From positions 1,849,981-1,913,980 of the forward strand of contig NZ_JH376420.1 in NCBI RefSeq assembly GCF_000233455.1: a stretch of 64,000 nucleotides of DNA, given 5' to 3'. Of this stretch, positions 50,997 to 59,715 are shown one piece after another; the stretch's first letter is position 1, and the number at the start of each line of letters is the position of its first letter. The position numbers were made by a program, and so were the translations under genes. The notes beneath the pieces were generated by a model that did not search any database, was not told where the DNA came from, and was given only the letters and a program-made list of their open reading frames with translations. The stretch comes from [Clostridium] citroniae WAL-17108 (GTDB taxonomy: Bacteria > Bacillota > Clostridia > Lachnospirales > Lachnospiraceae).

Positions 50997-52241
50997 TTAC
51001 TCAGCCCTTTCCACCGTGACAATCACATACTCACAGTGTTTGCTGGTACGCACAGGATATGCCCAGCCGGCAATCCCCGAGGATACGATTACCTGCAGAT
51101 GGTTCATCATGCGGTATCCATAGTTCAACTCCACCATCCCCGTCCCCTGGCTGATAAGGCCGGATGGCCAGATCTGCCCCGCATGGGTATGGCCGGACAG
51201 CATCAGGTCGCTGCCGGCACGGTCTGCTGCCTCCAGTTCACAGGGCTGGTGATCCAGCAAAAGGATGAACTTGTCCTGATTCATATCTTCTGTCAGTTCC
51301 TCTATGCTCTTTCTCCTCCCTCCCCTTGGGAATGAACGGTCATCCCGCCCAACCACCTGAAGTCCGCCGGGAAGTTCCGCCTTCTGGTCGGCCAGGATCC
51401 GGATCCCGGCGTTCCTGACCGCGTCCTCCAACTGCTCTGCGGTAAAATTCGGATTGCCTGCATAGCGTGTTTTGTCATGGTTTCCATGGACAAAAAATGT
51501 ACCCATGGGACTTTGGATGGAACCAAGGATTCCCATGGCTTCCTCCATCTGCTCCCTGGTGGTCCCCTCATCCACCATATCCCCGCACAGAACCACCATA
51601 TCCGCTGAAGCGTCCTGAATGATATCCGCATACTCCCGAAGCTTTTTTGCTCCCATAGTGGTGCCGTAATGCAGGTCGGAAACCAGGGCGATCACATATC
51701 CCTGGTCTCTGATGTCTTTCTCTGTTTTTATGCGGTAATCGGTCCGGATCACATGGTTCATATTCCAGTACCCGTATCCCACCGTCAGGGCAGTGCACAG
51801 GATCGGAATAATCCCGCAGCGGTAAAGACCGTCCCATCTGTCCGGGCTGTTTTCTTCCCCTAAGGCAGTCTTCCGGCGGCCGCTCATCTGCCGGTCTGCC
51901 GTCCTGCGTCTTCCCCTATGACGGCCCGCCGGCCTGCGTTCTCCCATATGACGGCCCGCCGGCCTGCGTTCTCCCATATGACGGCCTGTCAGCCATCGGA
52001 TAACAGCATGCACCAGCTCCATGCAAAGGGCAAAACCAAACAAATGCAGCATCACGATTGCCCAGATACTGCGCATATTAAGGGTTAGAAGCGCTGCCCC
52101 GCCTGCGCAGAAGCCTGACAGCAGTCGTGTGGCCGTATCCCCTTTCTTTTTCCTCAGCCAGCCGATCATACGCCTGAAATAAACATAAAAATACACGCCG
52201 ATCACTGCCAGCACCCCAATGAGAATCCCTATCCATATCAT
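50997..52241 (-). CDS. Membrane-anchored metallophosphoesterase with internal Arg-rich repeat
   Basis: 414 aa. Two or three N-terminal transmembrane helices precede a calcineurin-like phosphoesterase domain (about 165-410): ALVSDLHYG (DxH), VLCGDMVDEG (GDxxD), VHGNHDKTR (GNHD) and LSGHTHAGQ (GHxH), all metal ligands present. Between helices and enzyme, about residues 84-113 consist of a 10-residue Arg-rich repeat in three copies (ERRPAGRHMG type). Related YkuE-like enzymes act on membrane lipids or UDP-sugars; the substrate is unknown. ATG 52241 follows AAAGGAGGCTGGAAGTACG. Confidence 0.88.
   Translation of the reverse strand: MIWIGILIGVLAVIGVYFYVYFRRMIGWLRKKKGDTATRLLSGFCAGGAALLTLNMRSIWAIVMLHLFGFALCMELVHAVIRWLTGRHMGERRPAGRHMGERRPAGRHRGRRRTADRQMSGRRKTALGEENSPDRWDGLYRCGIIPILCTALTVGYGYWNMNHVIRTDYRIKTEKDIRDQGYVIALVSDLHYGTTMGAKKLREYADIIQDASADMVVLCGDMVDEGTTREQMEEAMGILGSIQSPMGTFFVHGNHDKTRYAGNPNFTAEQLEDAVRNAGIRILADQKAELPGGLQVVGRDDRSFPRGGRRKSIEELTEDMNQDKFILLLDHQPCELEAADRAGSDLMLSGHTHAGQIWPSGLISQGTGMVELNYGYRMMNHLQVIVSSGIAGWAYPVRTSKHCEYVIVTVERAE
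51901..51990. repeat. Three tandem 30-bp units inside the metallophosphoesterase gene
   Basis: Units 51901-51930, 51931-51960 and 51961-51990; the second begins GGCCTGCGTTCTCCCATATG, and the third differs only in its last few bases. The period is a multiple of three, so the repeat adds or removes 10 residues without frameshift. Confidence 0.85.
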
Positions 52242-52286
52242 ACGTACTTCCAGCCTCCTTTAGTGAAGTCCCGTCTCCGCTGTCCC

Positions 52287-54236
52287 TCACTGCTTACCGG
52301 TTTTATAATCCTCCACCTGTATCTCCAGATCCTTCCGGTACTTCCTGTCCATATCATGTCTGGCTTTCCTGGTCTTAACACTGTCAAAGATAATGGAGAA
52401 ATCATAGTCCTCAGGATACAGCTGGGAAGCCTTTACCCTGAGTTTTAAACGCTTATAGTTCACCATACGCTTTTCTCCCTTGACCTGTACCAGAACATTT
52501 CCCATCAGATCTGCCGGCTTTACCACGATTCCCGGTTCCCCGGTGGATTCCACGCTTACGCTGTCTCCCCGTGAAAAAACACCGGACACATCCTTTGATT
52601 CCGTCTTTCTTTTAATGGGTGTAATCCCGGGCACATAGATCCTCTCCAGTTCTTCCCCGCCCGGGTGTTCCAGGTCCAATTCTTTATTCAGGCTCTCCTT
52701 TACCTGGCCGTACGCCTCTCCCGCCGCCACTTTCAGCATATGGGCCGGCATTCCAAGACGTTTTGCAATATAAAGAGCACAGCTGTCCCCCGATTTTCCC
52801 ATCTCCAGCCCATAAAGCGGCTTCAGATTTTCCCTGTCAAATGCCATCCTGGCGCTGATGATCTCCCCATGTCTCCTGGCATAGGATTTCACCTCGGGAT
52901 AATGGGTGGTTACCAGGTACAGGCAGCCCCGATGGCGCAGTTCCTCCAATATGGCAATGGCAATCCCCATGCCCTCTGCCGGGTCGGTGCCGGACCCCAG
53001 TTCATCCAGGATCACAAGGCTGTCTCCGGTGGCCCGGCGCAGTATGTCCAGCACATTGGTTATATGGGCCGAAAACGTGGAAAGATTGTCCTCCATGTTC
53101 TGCCCGTCGCCAATGTCACACAGGATCTGATTCCTCATGGCCACATCCCCATAGGAACAAGGCAGGTGCAGGCCGCACCCCGCCATCAGCGTAAAAAGCC
53201 CTACTGTTTTAATGGCAACCGTCTTCCCCCCCGTATTGGGTCCGGTTATGATCATTCCACGGCTTTCCCCGCCCATCTCAAACTGCAGGGGCACGTTGGT
53301 TTCCGGCGGGAGAAGGGGATGCCTGGCGTCCCTCAGGCAGATACGCCCCTCTGTGTTGACCAGCGGTTCCCTGGCGTCCATCTGCGCGCTGAGCTTGCCC
53401 TTTGCAAAGATAAAATCCAGTTTAGCCAAGGTATCCAGGTTGCCTTTTAGGGCTTCCTCCTCATTTGCGATCAGGTCCATGAGGGTATAGAGGATTTTCC
53501 GCTCTTCACAGTCCTCCTCTATCTTCAGCGTATCATATTCGTCCTGGAGCCTGGCCACGGCCTGTGGCTCAATGAACACAGTTGCACCGGTGGAGGAACT
53601 GTCCACCACACTGCCCGGGATCATGGATTTATATTCCCGCTTTACCGGCAGACACAGCCTGTGGTTTCTTGTAACCACAAACCCTTCCGTCATGTATTTT
53701 TTCTGTGATTTCAGCAAGGACTCTGCCTTTTCCTTTATCTTTTCCTCCAGGACCGACAGTTCCCTGCGGATATCCCTGAGAGTGCCTGAAGCATGGTCGT
53801 CAATCCTTCCGCCGCGGATGGATCTCTGGATCTCCTCCCTGAGTTCCGTCAAAGGCATCAGGTTATCGCTGTAATAGGCAGCCGGGATGCGGTGCTCCCT
53901 GCCCCGTTCCAGATATGACTGCATTCTGCCCACCGCGGTGAGGAACAGCCCGATCTCCTCCATCTCCTCTGCCAGCAGCAGTTCGCCAAGAACCGCCTTT
54001 TCCAGTAAATGTTCTGCCTGCTCCATCATGGGAAGGGGCGGATTTCCCAGCAGATCCAGCATCTGTCTGGCCTGGGTGGTATCCCTCATCTGTCTGCGAA
54101 GCTCCCCCTCCTCCAGGTATGGGCTCAAAGCCCTTATGCGCTCCTTTGCCATGGGAGAGTTGGCATATTCCTCCAATTGTTTTAATATCTCTGTGAATGC
54201 TAATGCTTCAAATGTTTGATTGATTACAGCTGTCAT
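52287..54236 (-). CDS. MutS2-like ATPase lacking the Smr nuclease domain
   Basis: 649 aa. N-terminal helical MutS core (LxxxxxxxxL-rich, with TLRDIRRELSVLEEKIKEK), then the ABC-type ATPase with Walker A GPNTGGKT, DELGSGTDPAEG and TTHYPEVK (His of the switch), as in MutS2. Typical MutS2 is about 780-790 aa and ends in a Smr endonuclease domain with HGxG; here the C-terminus ends in a basic segment (RKARHDMDRKYRKDLEI) with no such motif. It may therefore bind DNA or ribosomes without cutting. Start 54236 has a distant GGGA ribosome site, so it is less certain. Confidence 0.88.
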   Translation of the reverse strand: MTAVINQTFEALAFTEILKQLEEYANSPMAKERIRALSPYLEEGELRRQMRDTTQARQMLDLLGNPPLPMMEQAEHLLEKAVLGELLLAEEMEEIGLFLTAVGRMQSYLERGREHRIPAAYYSDNLMPLTELREEIQRSIRGGRIDDHASGTLRDIRRELSVLEEKIKEKAESLLKSQKKYMTEGFVVTRNHRLCLPVKREYKSMIPGSVVDSSSTGATVFIEPQAVARLQDEYDTLKIEEDCEERKILYTLMDLIANEEEALKGNLDTLAKLDFIFAKGKLSAQMDAREPLVNTEGRICLRDARHPLLPPETNVPLQFEMGGESRGMIITGPNTGGKTVAIKTVGLFTLMAGCGLHLPCSYGDVAMRNQILCDIGDGQNMEDNLSTFSAHITNVLDILRRATGDSLVILDELGSGTDPAEGMGIAIAILEELRHRGCLYLVTTHYPEVKSYARRHGEIISARMAFDRENLKPLYGLEMGKSGDSCALYIAKRLGMPAHMLKVAAGEAYGQVKESLNKELDLEHPGGEELERIYVPGITPIKRKTESKDVSGVFSRGDSVSVESTGEPGIVVKPADLMGNVLVQVKGEKRMVNYKRLKLRVKASQLYPEDYDFSIIFDSVKTRKARHDMDRKYRKDLEIQVEDYKTGKQ

Positions 54237-54288
54237 TGTATCTGTCTTTCCCTTCTATTCTTTCAGTTATACGGTTCAAGAGAATAAA

Positions 54289-54392
54289 GTAACAGTTCAG
54301 GACAGCGGAAAAATGAGTGCAAAGGCGGCGCCAAGCTTGCTTATAAGTCCGTTTTTGCACCTATTTTCACATCAGATGTCCTAAACAATTAC
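54289..54392. repeat. Palindromic element of about 104 bp in the mutS2-MBL gap
   Basis: Outer arms GTAACAGTTCAGGACA (54289-54304) and TGTCCTAAACAATTAC (54377-54392) pair with four mismatches; inside, GTGCAAA (54317-54323) pairs with TTTGCAC (54354-54360) and AAAAAT with ATTTTC. It looks like a small mobile hairpin element. No copy elsewhere in this window was noticed. Confidence 0.55.
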
Positions 54393-54482
54393 AGAATAAA
54401 AATGGAAAATAAAAAACCCATGGACATCCACCAACAGGCTGTGTCACATAGGTACGTTCTAAGGCATGTCCAAACATTGCTG

Positions 54483-54611
54483 TCAGACACGCCGCCACTC
54501 TATATGGTCATCTGTCATGGATAAAGGTACAAAAACAATGCCCGTATCCACAATGGGACCGCAGCCTGCTTTGTACACCATAGATTCATTATCTTCCACA
54601 AACAGACACAA
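54483..54611 (-). CDS. Possible 42-codon ORF or gene remnant
   Basis: TTG-started frame reading LCLFVEDNESMVYKAGCG and ending in DDHIEWRRV. Composition is protein-like, but there is no ribosome site and no recognisable family. It may be the tail of a lost gene. The rest of the gap 54237-54678 holds the palindromic element above and nothing else I can support. Confidence 0.2.
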   Translation of the reverse strand: MCLFVEDNESMVYKAGCGPIVDTGIVFVPLSMTDDHIEWRRV

Positions 54612-54678
54612 TTAACAAAAAAACGCCTCGCTTTCAAACTCTTTATGGTACAGATAATATCAGATCATGGCAAAAAGG

Positions 54679-55509
54679 TCAAGCAGTAATTTCTTCCAGA
54701 CAAATTTCCGTTCCAACCCCCACTTCCTCCACCAAAAGCCGCTCCATCATCCTGGCCTTTGCCTTTAGGGACACGCAGTGGCAGGGATACACGGTTCCCA
54801 CCCGTGCCTTTTTCATGAATTCAATGGTCTTATCCAGCCGGTTATCCACATCAAAGAGATGAAATCCGCCCAGTATCCCCACAATCCTGGATTCTCTGCA
54901 CACGTTCCTTGCGTAATCCACAATATTGCATACCCCGCTGTGGGAACACCCTGTGACAATAAACAGCCCGTCCTTCAGCCTGCACACCAGGGCCGAATCA
55001 TCCTCCAGCCGGTCCCCCTGCCATCCATTCGCGCACCTGCGCAATCCGATCTCGTCCCGGCCCTCAAATTCAAGCTTCCTGGGTATCTGTCCCAGGAACA
55101 CGCAGTCCTGGCCGCCTTCTGACAGATCCCATGGCCGAACGGCAGGTATGTATTGAAACCTGTTCTCAATATCCCCAAGGGAGACGGGAGCACCCACCGG
55201 CTCATGTTCCACTGCCTTGGCCTCAAAGCACCCCGGATGGGCCACCAGCCGTACCCAGGGCGGAAGGTCTGATTTCAACAAATAAGCCAGTCCGCCTGTG
55301 TGGTCATTATGGCCATGGGACAGCACAATATGGGTCAGGCTTCTCAGATCGATATCCATGGCTTTGGCGTTTGCAAGGAACACATCCGAGTATCCCGTAT
55401 CAAACAGGATCCGTTTCCCATTCATCTCAATATAATAGCAAACAGCTGGTTCCCCCACATAATAGCGGTCAATGAGCGTGTTATTATCCACTACGATCCG
55501 TATCTTCAA
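54679..55509 (-). CDS. MBL-fold metallohydrolase (TTG start)
   Basis: 276 aa. TTG 55509 is chosen because GGAGG lies seven bases upstream and no ATG suits. The metal motif HGHNDH (His65, His67, Asp69, His70) plus the later TGCSHSG and CHC segments identify a metallo-beta-lactamase fold of the group often annotated as dihydropterin-aminobenzene-phosphate synthase-like. Substrate unknown. Its product should be cytoplasmic. Confidence 0.88.
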   Translation of the reverse strand: MKIRIVVDNNTLIDRYYVGEPAVCYYIEMNGKRILFDTGYSDVFLANAKAMDIDLRSLTHIVLSHGHNDHTGGLAYLLKSDLPPWVRLVAHPGCFEAKAVEHEPVGAPVSLGDIENRFQYIPAVRPWDLSEGGQDCVFLGQIPRKLEFEGRDEIGLRRCANGWQGDRLEDDSALVCRLKDGLFIVTGCSHSGVCNIVDYARNVCRESRIVGILGGFHLFDVDNRLDKTIEFMKKARVGTVYPCHCVSLKAKARMMERLLVEEVGVGTEICLEEITA

Positions 55510-55574
55510 TCTGCATCCTCCACTTTCGGATATTACACTTTATTCCATCCGGATTTCTCCATACACATCCTATT

Positions 55575-56471
55575 TTACATCAGAACCGTGACTCCCTCCT
55601 GATGCTCCAGCACCTGTCTCATCACCTCCAGGAATCCCGCCGCATGGGCAGGGCTCCGGCCCTTTTTTATCAGATAATAGATCACAGACTCCGGCGGACC
55701 GTCTTCCATCTCATACAGGTTCAGCCCCCCTCTGTCCTTTGCCTGATCCGTCAGGATCCTGGCAATGTACTCCGGAACAATGACCCAGCATTCTTTTTCG
55801 CGGAGAAAATACTCCATCAGTGACATCTGGTCCAGCATCACCCTGGGGCGCACGCGGGGACCAAACCAGTAATCATGCCACAAGTCATATTCAGGATCCC
55901 AGGGAAGCCGTATCTCTTTTTTTGGATCAAGGCTTAGGGGACCGGGACTGTGCTCAAAGCTCTGCCGGGTTGCCAACACCATTTTTCCCTTAAATGCAGG
56001 CACTGTCTCCACAGTGTGTGAAAACATATCATCGGAGATCAGGGCCAGATCCATCTCCCCGCTCTCCACATAACCGTAACTCTCCAGGGAATGACAGTGA
56101 TGAAAATTCAGGGAGCAGTCCGGTCTCAGCTCCATAAAGCGCTCCAACACGTTTGGAAGCAGGTATGTGCTCACACTTCCCACGGATGCGATATGAAAGG
56201 TCCTGCTCCGGTCCGGATTGCCCAGTTCCCTGCTTTCATTCCAAACTGTTTTCCATTTTTCAGCAAGGGAAATAAACGCCTTTCCCTGGGATGTAAGTTC
56301 TATGCTCCTCACTCCCTTTTTGCGGACCATAAGACTGTACCCCAGCTCCTGCTCCAGGGCATGGATGCGGCGGCTGAGGGCCGGCTGGGTCACATAGAGC
56401 TTCTGGGCTGCCGCCGAAATACTTCCGGTCCTTACAATAGCTAAAAAAGCCTCGATCTCCAGTTCTGTCAT
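55575..56471 (-). CDS. LysR-family transcriptional regulator
   Basis: 298 aa. Winged helix at 1-60 (LEIEAFLAIVRTGSISAAAQKLYVTQPALSRRIHALEQELG), then a substrate-binding domain. ATG 56471 follows AGGAGGTTGGG. It diverges from the MATE exporter across a gap with a 36-base palindrome and probably regulates both. The effector is unknown. Confidence 0.93.
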   Translation of the reverse strand: MTELEIEAFLAIVRTGSISAAAQKLYVTQPALSRRIHALEQELGYSLMVRKKGVRSIELTSQGKAFISLAEKWKTVWNESRELGNPDRSRTFHIASVGSVSTYLLPNVLERFMELRPDCSLNFHHCHSLESYGYVESGEMDLALISDDMFSHTVETVPAFKGKMVLATRQSFEHSPGPLSLDPKKEIRLPWDPEYDLWHDYWFGPRVRPRVMLDQMSLMEYFLREKECWVIVPEYIARILTDQAKDRGGLNLYEMEDGPPESVIYYLIKKGRSPAHAAGFLEVMRQVLEHQEGVTVLM

Positions 56472-56488
56472 CCCAACCTCCTAGTTTA

Positions 56489-56524
56489 TGGTTAAAATAT
56501 AAATACTTGTTTATATTTTAACCA
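56489..56524. promoter_or_regulatory. 36-base palindrome between lysR and MATE genes
   Basis: Perfect 15-base arms TGGTTAAAATATAAA (56489-56503) and TTTATATTTTAACCA (56510-56524) around TACTTG. It begins 18 bases from the lysR start and is a probable LysR operator overlapping the divergent promoters. Confidence 0.75.
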
Positions 56525-56603
56525 CAAATTAGGCATTTTACAATCATTCATTTTCCTTTTATCCTTAAAGAAAGGAAAATAACTGGTGAAAGGAATCATT
56601 TCC

Positions 56604-57929
56604 ATGAAGAATCTGACCTCAGGTAACATTCAAAGACAGCTGGTTTCACTTGCGCTTCCCCTTATTATGGGAAATATCCTGCAGCAGTTTTACAACACCA
56701 TTGATGCCCTGGTAGTGGGACGATATGCGGGTCCGGCTGCCTTTGCAGCCATCGGAGTGTCCGGTACCGTGATGAATCTGTTTGTGTTTGTCATCAATGG
56801 ATTCTGCACCGGCATATCCATTATCCTTGCCCAGTTTTACGGATGCGGGGATCAGAGGAGTTTCCGAAGGGAGTATTTTACCTCCCTTGTATCCGGAGCA
56901 GCGTTTACAGCTGCCCTCAGCCTGTCCGGCATCCTGCTTCTTTCCCCCATACTCCGCATGATCCGTACTCCCGGCGAAGTGGCCGCGCTGGCCCGTACAT
57001 ACCTGATGGTCATATTCGGCGGGCTGGCCGCCACATTTCTCTATAATTTCTGCAGTGCGGTGCTCCGCGCGGCAGGCGATACCAAGGCCGCCCTCCTGTT
57101 TCTGGCAATTGCAGTCTGCTCCAACCTGGCACTGGATCTGCTGTTTGTGGCAGTACTTGGCACAGGGATTCCCGGTGCTGCCTGGGCCACCATCCTGTCC
57201 CAGGGTATTTCCGTGGTCCTCTGCCTTCTCTATATAAAGTGCAAAGCCCCGGGCCTGATGTTCTGCCGTGAGGATGCCGCCGTGGACCCGTCACTTCTCA
57301 AACGGACATGGGCCTACTGCTCCGTGACGGCCATCCACCAGTCCAGTGTTTATATCGGAAAAATGCTGGTACAGGGTTCTGTCAATACCCTGGGCACTGA
57401 TGTGATCGCTGCCTATACTGCCGCAGGAAGGATCGAGGGATTTGCCAATTCCTTTGGCGACAGCGGTTCTGCCTCTGTCTCGGTATTCATTGCCCAGAAT
57501 ATAGGGAACAGGGACAAAGGAAGGGCCAGAAAGGGATTTCTAACCGGCGTTTCCATGCTGTCAGGCATGGGCGTACTCTGCTCCCTTATCATGTATCTCA
57601 CTGCATCCTTGGCCATGTCCTTTATGCTGGGTACGGGTCAGGGAACAGCGTTCTCAGAGGGGACCGGCTATTTAAAAGTCATCTCCTGCTTTTATGTCCT
57701 TTGTTTTATAGGCAATGGCCTGGTGGGATACTTTGAGGGGAACGGACGGGTCACGGTCCCCATCATCGGAGCCACCATGCACATCACCCTGAGAGTTATC
57801 CTTTCATGGCTGTTTGTCCGATCCGCCGGGTTAAACGCCGTGGCCCTGGCCACCGGCATCGGATGGCTGCTGGCAGTTTCCCTGTGGTGGGCCGTCTATC
57901 TGGTATCTCCCGGCCCCGCCCGCCGCTAA
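56604..57929 (+). CDS. MATE-family efflux transporter
   Basis: Na+- or H+-coupled multidrug/organic-cation exporter, about 441 aa, twelve helices. ATG 56604 (MKNLTSGNIQRQLVSLALPLIMGNILQQFYNT) matches the usual family start with AAAGGAA nine bases upstream; a GTG at 56586 also has an AAAGGA site. Conserved VVGRYAGPAAFAAIGVSG in helix 2 and the second-half GTDVIAAYTAAGRIEGFA. Divergent from a LysR regulator. Confidence 0.92.
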   Translation: MKNLTSGNIQRQLVSLALPLIMGNILQQFYNTIDALVVGRYAGPAAFAAIGVSGTVMNLFVFVINGFCTGISIILAQFYGCGDQRSFRREYFTSLVSGAAFTAALSLSGILLLSPILRMIRTPGEVAALARTYLMVIFGGLAATFLYNFCSAVLRAAGDTKAALLFLAIAVCSNLALDLLFVAVLGTGIPGAAWATILSQGISVVLCLLYIKCKAPGLMFCREDAAVDPSLLKRTWAYCSVTAIHQSSVYIGKMLVQGSVNTLGTDVIAAYTAAGRIEGFANSFGDSGSASVSVFIAQNIGNRDKGRARKGFLTGVSMLSGMGVLCSLIMYLTASLAMSFMLGTGQGTAFSEGTGYLKVISCFYVLCFIGNGLVGYFEGNGRVTVPIIGATMHITLRVILSWLFVRSAGLNAVALATGIGWLLAVSLWWAVYLVSPGPARR

Positions 57930-57935
57930 GGGGTT

Positions 57936-59459
57936 TTAATCCACCAGCTTATCCAGCTCTTTTACATGCTCCGTCTCATTGGAGTTTTTGTGTTTTGCCT
58001 TGGAAGCGTATAGATTGACCGCTGCCTGGGATTTCTTAATGGGCTGCATGGTTCCTGCCCCTGCCACGCATCCGCCCGGACAGGCCATGCCTTCCAGCAG
58101 GTATCCGTTGTATTTCCCCGCCTTAGCCATGGTCAGAAGTTTCCTGCACTCTTTTAAACCCTCTGCGTTGGCAATCTTGATCTCCCTGTCCGGAAAACGC
58201 TTATGGATCACATCCACCACGGATCTGGCCACACCGCCGGACACGGCAAAGTTACGTCCATCCATAGACGCATCGTTAACGCCGTCCGGATCCTCCTCCA
58301 TTTTTTCCACTTCCAAATGCTTAGCGTCAAATATTCCGGTCATTTCCTCAAATGTCAGGACAAAGTCCACATCGCTTCGTATATCCGTCCTCATGGCCTC
58401 CAGCTTTTTAGCCGCACACGGGCCAATAAAAACCACCTTTGCATTTTTGTGGTGGCGCTTGATCAGCCGCGCGGTCAGGGTCATGGGGGTCAGCGCCATG
58501 GAAATACAGTCCGCCTGTTCAGGGAACAGCTTCTTTGCCATCATGGACCAGGCAGGGCAGCAGGATGTAGCCATAAATGGCAGCTTTTCCGGTACCTCCT
58601 GCATAAAATCAATGGCTTCCTGGGTGGCACACAGGTCAGCCCCCACCGCCACCTCAAAAACGTCCGCAAACCCAAGGGCCTTCATGGCTGCACGCAGCTT
58701 TCCCGGCGTTACCTTTGGGCCAAACTGTCCCACAAATGCAGGCGCCACCGCAGCATACACGCGCTCTCCCGACTGGATGGCCCGGATCACCTGGAATATC
58801 TGGGACTTATCCGCAATGGCTCCAAAGGGGCAGTTTACAAGGCACATACCGCAGGATACGCATTTATCATAATCAATGTCCGCCTTACCGTTTTCATCTG
58901 AATGGATACAGTCCATTCCGCAGGCAGCCGCACATGGCCGTTCCTGCACGATAACGGCATGGTAGGAGCACACCTCAGCGCACCGGCCGCACCTGATGCA
59001 TTTATCCTGGTCAATATGGGAACGGCCATTGGAACGGTCAATACTAACCGCATCCTTTGGACATACCTCCACGCAGGGGTGGGCCAGGCAGCCCTGGCAG
59101 CCGTCTGTCACAACCACCCGCTTCTCATGGCAGGCATTGCAGGCAAACTTGATCACATTGATCAGCGGCGGGGTATAGTATGTCTCAGACTGGTCCGCCG
59201 CTCCGATATTATCCGATATCGGAGCAGACTCGGCCGCGCTGCGGTAGGGGAGTCCCATGGCCAGCCTCAGCCTTTCCCCCACAATGGCACGCTCCAAAAA
59301 AACATCATTGCGGAATTTTCCCACCTCCCCCGGTATGATCTTATAGGGAAGTTCTTCAATCCTCTTGTCCACCGGCCACTCCGTATGGTAAGCCATACGC
59401 GCCACTTCCGTGAATATCCTGTGTCTGATTTCCTGTATACGTGTCTCTACGCCTCTCAT
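57936..59459 (-). CDS. Monomeric [FeFe] hydrogenase (group-B-like)
   Basis: Iron-only hydrogenase, 507 aa, cytoplasmic, coupling ferredoxin redox to H2. ATG 59459 (MRGVETRIQEIRHRIF) follows AAGGAGGCGCGC; the longer open frame to 59657 only reads through a palindromic repeat. Several Cys clusters at about 95-215 (CNACHEK, CQGCLAHPCVEVCP, CIRCGRCAEVC, CVSCGMCLVNCP) give three or more [4Fe-4S] clusters. H-cluster motifs: L1 TSCCPAW (about 296), L2 IGPCAAKK (about 344) and L3 EGMACPGGCVAGAG (about 457). The GPC form of L2 and the lack of an N-terminal 2Fe-2S domain suggest group B. Maturases are not in the window. Confidence 0.93.
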   Translation of the reverse strand: MRGVETRIQEIRHRIFTEVARMAYHTEWPVDKRIEELPYKIIPGEVGKFRNDVFLERAIVGERLRLAMGLPYRSAAESAPISDNIGAADQSETYYTPPLINVIKFACNACHEKRVVVTDGCQGCLAHPCVEVCPKDAVSIDRSNGRSHIDQDKCIRCGRCAEVCSYHAVIVQERPCAAACGMDCIHSDENGKADIDYDKCVSCGMCLVNCPFGAIADKSQIFQVIRAIQSGERVYAAVAPAFVGQFGPKVTPGKLRAAMKALGFADVFEVAVGADLCATQEAIDFMQEVPEKLPFMATSCCPAWSMMAKKLFPEQADCISMALTPMTLTARLIKRHHKNAKVVFIGPCAAKKLEAMRTDIRSDVDFVLTFEEMTGIFDAKHLEVEKMEEDPDGVNDASMDGRNFAVSGGVARSVVDVIHKRFPDREIKIANAEGLKECRKLLTMAKAGKYNGYLLEGMACPGGCVAGAGTMQPIKKSQAAVNLYASKAKHKNSNETEHVKELDKLVD

Positions 59460-59488
59460 GCGCGCCTCCTTATGATATCTATCGGTCC

Positions 59489-59578
59489 TACCCTCAGTGG
59501 ACAATGGCACATACGCCCCGGAATCACAAATCTGTGGTGCAAAACCGTGCGTCCCCTTGTCCACTGAGGGTATGGTTT
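59489..59578. repeat. Dispersed palindromic repeat, family B, copy 2
   Basis: Left arm CCCTCAGTGGACAATGGC (59489-59506), right arm CCCCTTGTCCACTGAGGG (59551-59568), then TATGGTTTCC. Same arms and tail as 19743-19795, but the loop is about 44 bases rather than 6. It occupies the leader of the hydrogenase gene on the minus strand. Confidence 0.7.
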
Positions 59579-59715
59579 CCCGTACTATTATATCCTCATT
59601 CACACATCTCAGTAATACAGTACCGATTATATATGATAAGAAAGCAATTGCAAGCAAATTAACTGCTTTTTAACCATTGTTTCCAATTTAAAGCATTGGC
59701 ACACCTGTGATTCCC

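Noticed and set aside
59460..59657. 66-residue N-terminal extension of the hydrogenase
   Set aside because: It is read through a palindromic repeat, and AAGGAGG lies directly before ATG 59459.
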